Shown: piece after piece, positions 1 to 7,207 of the stretch
Layout: every line of letters starts with the position of its first letter
Position numbering within the stretch: position 1 is the stretch's first letter
Assembly (NCBI GenBank): GCA_023150055.1
Contig: JAKLLP010000022.1
Span: forward strand, 1-12,808
Length of the DNA: 12,808 bases
Source: Gammaproteobacteria bacterium
GTDB taxonomy: Bacteria > Pseudomonadota > Gammaproteobacteria > Steroidobacterales > GCA-2729495
Direction of reading: 5' to 3'
The notes under the pieces: generated by a model
Database searches by the model: none
The model's input: only the letters and a program-made list of their open reading frames with translations
Told to the model about the DNA's origin: nothing
Translations under genes and position numbers: made by a program

Positions 1-676
1 GGCCTTTTTCGAGGCGCAGTTCGGGGCCGGCAACGTGCACGTCATCCCGACCGGCGTGAATCTCGATCTGTACGCCTATGAACCGCCAGGCGCGCAGACG
101 GAGCCACAGGTGGTGTTCTCGGGCTCCATGGACTGGCTCGCCAATATCGACGCCATCGAGTTTTTCATGGCGGAGGTCTGGCCGCGCGTGGCCGCGGCGC
201 ACCCGCGGGCGCGCTTCACCGTGATCGGGCGCAGCCCGCCGGCCCGGCTGGTGGAGGCCGCGCAGCGCCGGGGCCTCAACTGGACCTTCACCGGTTTCGT
301 GGACGACGTGCGTCCTTATATCCGCGCGGCACAGGCCTGCGTGATCCCGCTGCGGGTCGCGGGTGGCACGCGGCTCAAGGTCTACGAGTCGATGGCGATG
401 GGCTGCCCGGTGGTCTCCACCGCGATCGGCGTGGAGGGCTTACCGCTCACGCCGGGCCGCCACTACGAGCTTGCCGATGCGCCGCAGGCTTTCGCCGACG
501 CGCTGATCGGCCTGCTCGCCGAGCCCGCACGGGGCCGGCTGCTCGCGGAACATGCCCGCCGTCATGTCGAGGAGCACTGCTCGCACCGGGTGGTGGCGCG
601 CGTCTTCGAGAATATCTGCGCGCACGTGGCGCTCAGGGCGCCGCCGGCGGCGGGGAGCGGTCCGGATCGATCGTGA
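1..676 (+). CDS. Family-4 glycosyltransferase, C-terminal part (5' end outside window)
   Basis: The frame is open from the first bases of the window and closes with TGA at 674-676, so this is the C-terminal part of a longer protein. It carries a Glycos_transf_1 (GT-B, family GT4) domain. Visible marks are FSGSMDW near 118-135, the strand FTVIGR, the TGFVDDVRPY segment, and GGTRLKVYE followed by MAMGCPVVS. The glutamate of VYE (codon 386-388) is at the place where GT4 enzymes bind the sugar nucleotide. Such enzymes move a sugar from an activated donor onto a lipid-linked or polysaccharide acceptor in the cytoplasm; donor and acceptor cannot be read here. The SGSMDW context resembles sugar transferases of exopolysaccharide loci, which is a weak resemblance only. 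Its last 44 bases overlap the end of the opposing small membrane protein gene. Confidence 0.88.
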   Translation, partial: AFFEAQFGAGNVHVIPTGVNLDLYAYEPPGAQTEPQVVFSGSMDWLANIDAIEFFMAEVWPRVAAAHPRARFTVIGRSPPARLVEAAQRRGLNWTFTGFVDDVRPYIRAAQACVIPLRVAGGTRLKVYESMAMGCPVVSTAIGVEGLPLTPGRHYELADAPQAFADALIGLLAEPARGRLLAEHARRHVEEHCSHRVVARVFENICAHVALRAPPAAGSGPDRS

Positions 677-971
677 TGCCGCGCCGGCGCAGCTCCTCGA
701 CCATCAGCGTCGCATTGGCGTTGCCGTCGCGGGCGAGGAGCGCGGTGCGCGTGGCGAGCGACTCGAGGCGGGTACGCAGTTTCTGTGATTGCTCCACCTG
801 GGTCGCCTGCTGGTCGATGGCGGCCGCGATGTTGGCGCGCTCGCGCACCAGCTGGGTGGTCTGAAAGACCGACCACCCGGCAACGGCCAGCGCCAGCAGG
901 AGCAGGGGAACGAACACGCTCGGCGCGCGTCCGCCGGGTGAGGCCGTCGCGGCGGATTCTTCGGTGCTCAT
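633..971 (-). CDS. Small single-pass membrane protein with coiled coil (112 aa)
   Basis: No function is known to me. The protein has a short polar, proline- and glycine-containing N-terminus, one hydrophobic segment at about residues 18-36, then a charged, Gln/Glu/Arg-rich stretch (about 40-90) that looks like a coiled coil, and a Pro-rich tail. The likely topology is N-terminus inside with the coiled coil in the periplasm. The start ATG overlaps the TGA of the upstream gene (ATGA, 968-971), and GGAG lies 8 bases before it, which indicates translational coupling. The two proteins have the same plan and probably act as a pair. From memory, similar pairs of short hypothetical proteins occur in other proteobacteria; this needs a search. 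The 3' end runs 44 bases into the convergent glycosyltransferase gene. Confidence 0.8.
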   Translation of the reverse strand: MSTEESAATASPGGRAPSVFVPLLLLALAVAGWSVFQTTQLVRERANIAAAIDQQATQVEQSQKLRTRLESLATRTALLARDGNANATLMVEELRRRGITIDPDRSPPPAAP

Positions 972-1273
972 CGCGGCTTCTCCGCCTGCGGCGCACCGGC
1001 TGGTGGCGCATCGAAGCTCAGGTTGAAGCCTTCTGCCGCCAGCAGGGCACGCAGCTCCTCGTCGCGGGTACGCGCGGCGCGGTCTGCCAGCGCCTGCACG
1101 ATCTCCCGGTAGAGATTCTCCAGCGCGACGCTTTCCTGGATGAACTGCGCGCGAGAGGCGGCTTCCGCCTGCTGGCCGCGGTTGACGAGAAAAAGGGTCA
1201 TGTTGACCGGCGCCAGCACGAAAGCGACGGCGCCGATCGCGGTCAGGATCCAGAACTGCGAGCGTTCGAGCAT
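968..1273 (-). CDS. Small membrane protein with coiled coil (101 aa), partner of the next gene
   Basis: This is an unrecognised short membrane protein. It begins MLERSQFWILTAIG, has one transmembrane segment at about residues 8-30, then a predicted helical, charged region (about 32-80) including ESVALENLYREIVQALADRA, and a Pro/Ala-rich end. Its size and order of parts match the gene it overlaps by 4 bases (968-971), so the two are probably cotranslated and may form a heteromer through their coiled coils. It lies 101 bases downstream of icd on the same strand, with a strong hairpin between, so readthrough from icd is possible. The Shine-Dalgarno before ATG 1271-1273 is poor. FtsL/FtsB-like scaffold proteins have a similar build, but no sequence feature supports that assignment. 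Confidence 0.78.
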   Translation of the reverse strand: MLERSQFWILTAIGAVAFVLAPVNMTLFLVNRGQQAEAASRAQFIQESVALENLYREIVQALADRAARTRDEELRALLAAEGFNLSFDAPPAGAPQAEKPR

Positions 1274-1331
1274 AGGTGCTCAGGCTAGCCGGTTGCCGTG
1301 CCGTTCGCCACAGGTCGGGAGCCCTGGCGCT

Positions 1332-1367
1332 GGCCCGGAGACCGGCCCTGCGGCCGGCGTCCGGGCC
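1332..1367 (-). terminator. Strong GC hairpin just after icd (possible 3' end or mRNA-stabilising structure)
   Basis: GGCCCGGA (1332-1339) pairs with TCCGGGCC (1360-1367), and inside it CCGGCC (1342-1347) pairs with GGCCGG (1352-1357) around a CTGC loop, with a GA/CG internal bulge. It starts 7 bases after the icd stop codon. No T tract follows on either strand, so it is not a classical intrinsic terminator. It could slow 3' exonucleases or act together with Rho. Confidence 0.35.
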
Positions 1368-1374
1368 TCGGCTG

Positions 1375-2673
<1,299 letters not shown>

Positions 2674-2703
2674 CTGGACTCCTTCAACTTGCGGAAATTA
2701 CGG

Positions 2704-2725
2704 AAAAAAACGGCGCAGGCGCCGT
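2704..2725 (-). terminator. Intrinsic-terminator-like hairpin in the icd leader
   Basis: Read on the minus strand, ACGGCG and CGCCGT form a 6-bp stem with a 4-base loop (2710-2725), directly followed by a run of T (2709-2704), the classic form of a Rho-independent terminator. Its T tract ends 30 bases before the icd ATG on the same strand. It could stop readthrough from the hupE operon upstream, act as an attenuator of icd, or be a leader hairpin that terminates poorly because it is short. Confidence 0.5.
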
Positions 2726-2738
2726 GCGAGGGGCGCCA

Positions 2739-2767
2739 ATTATCGGGAAAGTGCCGCGCCCCGACAA
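2739..2767 (-). promoter_or_regulatory. Candidate sigma-70 promoter for icd
   Basis: On the minus strand, TTGTCG (2762-2767) and GATAAT (2739-2744) are separated by exactly 17 bases, a good sigma-70 match. Transcription would begin near 2732, giving a leader of about 58 bases that includes the terminator-like hairpin. The sequence CGGCACTTT occurs in the spacer (2748-2756) and again upstream of the -35 box (2783-2791), which could be an operator pair. This is a consensus match by eye only. Confidence 0.42.
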
Positions 2768-3071
2768 CCGTCGGAAGTACCTAAAGTGCCGACCCTTCGG
2801 TTCCGGGGACTGAAACCGCCGTTCGCCGCCTGTTGCCAGGAACCCGGGAGCCGGAATCGACAGTCCGGTGGTCGATGGTTTCGGCCGCGGCAGGACGCCG
2901 CAGATTCTCAGGAAGGCGAGGAATCAGGCCGACGGCCCAGGTGCTTTGCCGCAGCCGTGGCGAGCTGCGTGTCAAAAGTGGCCAGCGCACAGGGCGCCGG
3001 TCGCAGCTTCGCCGATCTCAGGAGGTGCTGATTGCGCGCATTGCCCGGCACCCAATGCTTCGACGGCGGGC
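2768..3071. other. Gene-free stretch between icd and the MITE-like element
   Basis: No convincing gene or known RNA was seen here. The open frames are short, poor in codon pattern and lack homology I recognise. The stretch holds the upstream CGGCACTTT copy (2783-2791). It also holds one isolated AGGAGG (3020-3025) placed 6 bases before a TTG codon at 3032, whose frame runs into the repeat element and gives an unconvincing 64-residue peptide. It could be a decayed gene or an unrecognised small RNA locus. Confidence 0.4.
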
Positions 3072-3225
3072 TAGTGTTGTGTTTCGTAAGTACCTTTACA
3101 CAAATGGCCGCCCTTGCGGCGGGAGGTCCCCGCCGTCGCTCCCCGATACTCGCTTTGGGCGGAGACCCCCGCCTCCGGGCGGCCCAGCCGCTCATATGCC
3201 AACCTATTAGCGGAACACGACACTA
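3072..3225. mobile_element. 150-bp MITE-like element with terminal inverted repeats and TA flanks
   Basis: The left end (3074 onward, GTGTTGTGTTTCG) and the reverse complement of the right end (from 3223 back, GTGTCGTGTTCCG) match at 11 of 13 positions, and TAA follows in both with a one-base offset. The body between the TA dinucleotides (3072-3073 and 3224-3225) is exactly 150 bp. Outside them the sequence reads GGC on the left and GCC on the right, so the empty site would be GGCTAGCC. TA duplication within CTAG fits elements moved by IS630/Tc1-mariner transposases. No coding frame is visible inside; the body is GC-rich with small hairpins such as 3118-3134. The right end lies 71 bases after the hupE-like stop codon, so on the minus strand it is in the 3' region of that operon. 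Confidence 0.6.
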
Positions 3226-3296
3226 GCCGAAGGCTAACCATCACCCATGCTGCTTCCGGCGGGCGTCGTGCTGCCGCGGCGCGGTCCTCGGCCCAC

Positions 3297-4295
3297 TCAA
3301 AAGCCGGCGATGCGCTCCCATACCCAGAACATCGCGATCGTCCCGATGCCGTAGGCCGCAGCCTGCGGCCACCATGCCGGCAGAGGCCGTCGCGTCCGTC
3401 TCCACAGCTGCGCGAGCAGGAGGATCGCGGCCACGAACAACAGCTGACCGACTTCCACGCCGAGGTTGAACATGACCAGGGCCAGCGGGACCTGACCTGG
3501 CGGCAACCCGATCTCGGCCAGCGCCCCGGCGAAACCCATGCCGTGCAACAGACCGAAGGTGAAGGCGACCAGCCAGGGCTGTCGCCATCCCAGGCCGGGG
3601 CGGCCCTGCCGGGCGTGCACGATTTCGCCGGCCACGAACGCGATGCTGAGCGCGATCACCGCTTCCACCGGCGGCGGGGGCAATGTCAGCCAGCCCAGCG
3701 TCGCCGCGGCGAGCGTCAGGCTGTGCGCCAGCGTGAACGCCGTGATGGTCCACAGCAGGCGCTTCCTGGTATCGACCAGCAGCAGGAGCGCGAGCACGAA
3801 CAGCAGGTGGTCGACACCGACGAGAATGTGCTCGATGCCGAGGCCGAGATAGGTCGTGGCAACCTGACTGCCGCCGGGCCCGACATCGAACAGGAATGAC
3901 GGCTGGTCCGGCGACAAACGCAGCGTCCGGGAGGATCCGTCCAGGTGCTCGATGCGAACCAGCACGTCGGTGAACGTGGCCGAAAGACCATCTATCCCGA
4001 TCGCGCTACCCCCGAGTCCGCCCGGGCGGCGAATGCGCAGGCGCTCCACGTGCGCACGGCCGGCAAATTCGCTGCGCGCCGGAGCGAGGTGCTCGACGTC
4101 GTCGGGCAGCCGCAGGTGGAGCCCGAAGCGGAGGTCCTCACCGGCCGCCGGTACCTTGAACAGCACGTCGTAGGTCTCCGGTGCCCGCTCGGTGATCTGC
4201 AGATACGCGGGCCGGACTTCGTGAGCCGCGAGCGGCGCCGCCAGCAGCATCAAGCCTGCCAGGGGCCAGAACAGGCGGGATACCAGCGATGTCAC
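3297..4295 (-). CDS. HupE/UreJ-like membrane protein (332 aa)
   Basis: The protein has a signal peptide (about 1-24, ending PLAA), then a beta-rich periplasmic domain (about 25-140), then about six to seven transmembrane helices from about 147 to 328. The membrane part carries the histidine and acid motifs of the HupE/UreJ_2 family: GIEHILVGVDHLLF (His156, His163), FTLAHSLTL (His191), GEIVHA (Glu224, His227), FGLLHGMGFA (His251) and FNLGVEVGQ (Glu281). Relatives are linked to nickel or other metal movement, but the substrate here is unknown. Cleavage after Ala24 would leave His25 as the first residue of the mature protein. The GTG start (4293-4295) is chosen because it overlaps the stop of the upstream prolyl isomerase gene (GTGA) and is directly followed by the signal peptide; an upstream extension would lie in the other gene and lacks character. 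It is the last gene of the operon. Confidence 0.88.
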   Translation of the reverse strand: MTSLVSRLFWPLAGLMLLAAPLAAHEVRPAYLQITERAPETYDVLFKVPAAGEDLRFGLHLRLPDDVEHLAPARSEFAGRAHVERLRIRRPGGLGGSAIGIDGLSATFTDVLVRIEHLDGSSRTLRLSPDQPSFLFDVGPGGSQVATTYLGLGIEHILVGVDHLLFVLALLLLVDTRKRLLWTITAFTLAHSLTLAAATLGWLTLPPPPVEAVIALSIAFVAGEIVHARQGRPGLGWRQPWLVAFTFGLLHGMGFAGALAEIGLPPGQVPLALVMFNLGVEVGQLLFVAAILLLAQLWRRTRRPLPAWWPQAAAYGIGTIAMFWVWERIAGF

Positions 4296-5182
4296 GGGCC
4301 TGGCGCCGCTTCCGCCGGCGGAAGCGCCTCGATGCGGATGCGAAACCGCTCGCGCAGCGACTGGTAGTGCTCGTCGAGCATGCGCTGGCGACGAGCTTCG
4401 CTCCAGTCGCGGGCCACCATGTCGCGCACCTCGGCGAGTCCCGGCGTCTGCCCCGGCGTGCGCGTCTCGACCAGGACGAGATGCGCTCCGTACCCCGAGC
4501 GCAGCGGCCCGGACCACTGGCCAAGCGGTTGATCACGCAAGGCGATTTCAAACGCCGCGCCGAATAGCCGTGCGACATCCGTGGCCGTCACCTGCTCGTA
4601 GCGGCCCTCCAGCATCAGGCTGTCGCCAATGACTGCCGTCTCGCTGGCGTTCGTTCGATTCCGCAGCGTCTCGAGCAACCGGGCTGCGTCGGCCTCGAGG
4701 CGATCGCCGCGCTTCGACGGATCAAGGAATACCTGCGCAAACGTCAGTTCCGCCTCACGCTGATAGGCGGTCGCATTCTCGGCGAAAAACGCTGCCAGCT
4801 CTTCGGCGGTGGGCTCGGCCGCCGCCATGTCTTCGCTCAGGAACTCCAGTTTCTGGCGCAGGCGCCGGCGCACCACCGTGTCGTCGCGGTCGAGGCCGAG
4901 CGCGAGGGCCTCGCGATAGAGCACTTCCTCGCGGATATAGTCCTCCACCAGTCCGTCGAGTTCCGCCGGCGTGGGCGGCCGCTGCCAGGTGCGGGCAAAA
5001 GTCCCGGCGAGGCTGCGCACCCGCCCGGCAGTGACGACGATCTCCTCGGCGGCTGCGCCGCCCGACCACGCCGGGTCGAGCTGCTCGTAGGCGATGAACA
5101 AAACCGCGCCGAGCAGCGCGAAATGGACCAGCGGCTCACGCGCCAGCCGCCGGGCAAGATTTCCGGCCGGCATACCCGCCAT
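4292..5182 (-). CDS. Membrane-anchored parvulin-type peptidyl-prolyl isomerase (296 aa)
   Basis: This is probably a PpiC/SurA-type foldase that acts on the periplasmic side. A short basic N-terminus (ARRLAREP) is followed by one transmembrane segment (about 18-34), then a helical chaperone-like region (about 48-140, with LVEDYIREEVLYREA), then a parvulin domain (about 144-242) with LTFAQVFLD and, near its end, SGPLRSGYGAHLVLVE. A helical tail follows. The middle of the domain is diverged, so catalytic activity is not certain; it may serve as a dedicated chaperone. It starts 20 bases after the DUF3604 stop and overlaps the HupE-like gene by 4 bases, so it likely helps fold or insert one of these two partners. 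ATG 5171-5173 is an alternative start three codons further in; neither has a strong Shine-Dalgarno. Confidence 0.86.
   Translation of the reverse strand: MAGMPAGNLARRLAREPLVHFALLGAVLFIAYEQLDPAWSGGAAAEEIVVTAGRVRSLAGTFARTWQRPPTPAELDGLVEDYIREEVLYREALALGLDRDDTVVRRRLRQKLEFLSEDMAAAEPTAEELAAFFAENATAYQREAELTFAQVFLDPSKRGDRLEADAARLLETLRNRTNASETAVIGDSLMLEGRYEQVTATDVARLFGAAFEIALRDQPLGQWSGPLRSGYGAHLVLVETRTPGQTPGLAEVRDMVARDWSEARRQRMLDEHYQSLRERFRIRIEALPPAEAAPGP
4307..4326. promoter_or_regulatory. Perfect 20-bp palindrome ahead of the hupE-like start
   Basis: CGCTTCCGCCGGCGGAAGCG reads the same on both strands. In mRNA it could form an 8-bp stem closed by a CCGG loop, ending 11 bases before the GTG start of the HupE-like gene, inside the last codons of the isomerase gene (Leu-Pro-Pro-Ala-Glu-Ala). 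It could hold back ribosome access unless the upstream gene is being translated, or be a protein binding site. High GC raises the chance background. Confidence 0.35.
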
Positions 5183-5202
5183 TCACCGCCGCCCGGAAAG
5201 CC

Positions 5203-7146
5203 TCAAGGCGTGTACCAGATCGGCGAGGTGTAGGCGCGCTCGGTGACGGTCATTGCCGTTCCCGGCAGTGGCTGTATGCCAAAGCGCACCGCGTCGTAGG
5301 CGGTCCAGCACGGTGTGGGGATCTCGACGACGCGGGCGTAATAGAACGCACGCTGCTGCGGATCGAACTGCGGGTCCTGCCACACGCTGATCAGCTCCGG
5401 TGCCCCGATGGTGTTGGTCCAGGTGGCGGTGGCAAGGTCCACCGTGCTGCCTACGGCGGGCAGCTTGCCGTCGGCACCCGGTTGCCGCTCCCCGCTCCAG
5501 GCGACGTCGTACACCTGCTCGTGCAACTCTCCCCTGGCGTCCAGCCAGCCCTTGACCACCTGGATGCGGTCGAGATTGGCGCCGATCGGGTCCTTGAGAG
5601 CGGCGACGAGGAAGGTCGGCGCCTTGCCGGCCGGTGCGGACCGCAGATCGCCGCCCATGGGCACGCCCCTGGCGTAGCCGGCAACCGCCGGGCTGCGCGT
5701 GCGCGCATCCGCGGCGGTGAAGTCCCAGCCGCCGAAGAAGCGTACGATCATGCGCGTCCCCGTCGTGCCATAGGTTTCCTTGCGCGCCATGGCATCCCAG
5801 ATCGCCTCGCGCGTGTTCTCCGTGGCCCACACCGCCGCGTAGCCCGAGGACCCGACTTCCCAGTCCATGACCGTGATGCCGGTCCTGGGATCCTTGACGA
5901 AGGTGGCGGTGAGACGCTCCGGGCTCGGTTCCTGCGGGGTGGTCTTACCGAAAAAGTTGTCCTCCTCCACGGCCGCAAGCCCGGTGTGCGCATCCGTGCT
6001 GCCCACCATGCCGAACTTGTAGGGGTTGGTGCCGAGCCTGGACTCGAGTTTCAGTCCGTTCTTCAGGGCCGAGCGCGCGTATTCGAACTCGAGCATGTCG
6101 GGGGTCTTCTTCACGCTCGCGTCGAGATTGCCGAAGTCCCAGATCTCGAAGTCCGCCAGTTCATCGTTGGACGAGAGCGCCGGGTGTGCTTCGCCGGTGC
6201 CCTTGGTCTGCGTGACCTCGTAGAGCGGTTCCCAGCGCGCACGCTGCTCCACGTAACGCTTGTCCACCGGCTTGCCGGTGAACGATTCGACGAGCGGGAA
6301 CATGCGCCCATTCGAGACATTGCCGTTGTGGGCGATCGCCAGCACGCTGCCGCCGGTCTTCGCTTCGTAGTCCTGCATCCACTGCCACAGGTCGCGCGGA
6401 TTGTCGCTGCCGAGCGGCGGCAGCGTCGTGAACGGCACCACCTGGCCCGCCTTGCCGGCGTTGTCGCGGAAGATCACGTTGCGGTGCAGGTTGTTGCCGC
6501 CGGTGTTCGAGGTCCACTCATAGCCGATGAAGGCCGTGAAGCGTCCGGGCTGGTTGTACTCCTCGGCTGCGGCGATCGTCTGCTGCCACGCGGAGTGGAA
6601 GGAGCGGGTGTCGGGCCCGTAGATCATGGCTTGCGGCAGCTCTCCCTTGCCGAAGGCAAAAATGATCTCCAGCGCCGCCTGTCCGCCCTTGCCCGACTGG
6701 ATCATCTCGTACCAGGTGCGGGCCTGCGGGTCTGCGATCACCTCGGGCTTGCCCGCCAGCAGATCCGGGAACATGCCCATGTTGTCGGAATGATCGGCCA
6801 CCACGAGGAAGTCGAGCGGCCGCGACAGCCGTACCGGCTGGCCGCTGGAGGCCCTTACTTCCTCGCCGCGGGCAAAGCGGTAGGCATCGCGCGGCGTCAG
6901 GCGTGCACCGAAGGCCCCGGCGTCGAATGAAGCGCCCGTGTGCAGGTGTGTATCACCGAACAGCGGGCGGACAGGAAAGCTGCGCCCGGCGTACGGCGAG
7001 TAGGGCCGCGCCGGATACGCCTTGGTGATCTTCTCGGCGCTGGCAGTGCCCATGTCGCTGGTGGTTGCGGATTCGGCGCGTGTCAGCGCCGATGCCGTCA
7101 GCATGGCCGATACTGCTACAAACGCAGCAAGGAGTTTGAATCGCAT
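5203..7146 (-). CDS. Exported DUF3604 protein with PHP-like metal motifs (647 aa)
   Basis: This matches the DUF3604 family (PF12228), whose reaction is not established. A signal peptide (about 1-24, ending LTRA) predicts export to the periplasm. Motifs typical of PHP/amidohydrolase-type metal sites appear in order: FGDTHLHTG (63-71), VADHSDNMG (116-124), GYEW (208-211), HRNVIF (221-226), IAHNGN (271-276), and GSTDAHTG (382-389). The His/Asp pattern suggests a two- or three-metal hydrolase, perhaps a phosphoesterase; this is inference from motif form. The C-terminal third (about 465-647) is probably beta-rich. The start is supported by GGAGGG (7153-7158) six bases before ATG. It is the first gene of the tight operon with the isomerase and the HupE-like protein. 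The 61-bp gap to the beta-barrel gene upstream leaves open whether that gene is cotranscribed. Confidence 0.93.
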   Translation of the reverse strand: MRFKLLAAFVAVSAMLTASALTRAESATTSDMGTASAEKITKAYPARPYSPYAGRSFPVRPLFGDTHLHTGASFDAGAFGARLTPRDAYRFARGEEVRASSGQPVRLSRPLDFLVVADHSDNMGMFPDLLAGKPEVIADPQARTWYEMIQSGKGGQAALEIIFAFGKGELPQAMIYGPDTRSFHSAWQQTIAAAEEYNQPGRFTAFIGYEWTSNTGGNNLHRNVIFRDNAGKAGQVVPFTTLPPLGSDNPRDLWQWMQDYEAKTGGSVLAIAHNGNVSNGRMFPLVESFTGKPVDKRYVEQRARWEPLYEVTQTKGTGEAHPALSSNDELADFEIWDFGNLDASVKKTPDMLEFEYARSALKNGLKLESRLGTNPYKFGMVGSTDAHTGLAAVEEDNFFGKTTPQEPSPERLTATFVKDPRTGITVMDWEVGSSGYAAVWATENTREAIWDAMARKETYGTTGTRMIVRFFGGWDFTAADARTRSPAVAGYARGVPMGGDLRSAPAGKAPTFLVAALKDPIGANLDRIQVVKGWLDARGELHEQVYDVAWSGERQPGADGKLPAVGSTVDLATATWTNTIGAPELISVWQDPQFDPQQRAFYYARVVEIPTPCWTAYDAVRFGIQPLPGTAMTVTERAYTSPIWYTP

Positions 7147-7207
7147 GGTGTTCCCTCCATTCAGAAGTCATTGCCGGGCTGATGGTATCGGCCGTGACGG
7201 CTGCGCC

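Noticed and set aside
2908..3195. 95-residue minus-strand frame in the gap upstream of icd
   Set aside because: It starts inside the repeat element, has random-looking composition and no good ribosome site.
3020..3226. Perfect AGGAGG followed by a TTG-started 64-codon frame
   Set aside because: The frame runs through the MITE-like element and the peptide has no recognisable pattern; the Shine-Dalgarno match alone is not enough.
4296..4517. 74-codon upstream extension of the HupE-like frame
   Set aside because: It is Arg/Ala-rich, lies wholly within the isomerase gene and would bury the signal peptide; the overlapping GTG is the natural start.
5482..6930. 482-residue open frame opposite the DUF3604 gene
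   Set aside because: It is an antisense shadow of a well-supported gene with signal peptide and metal motifs.
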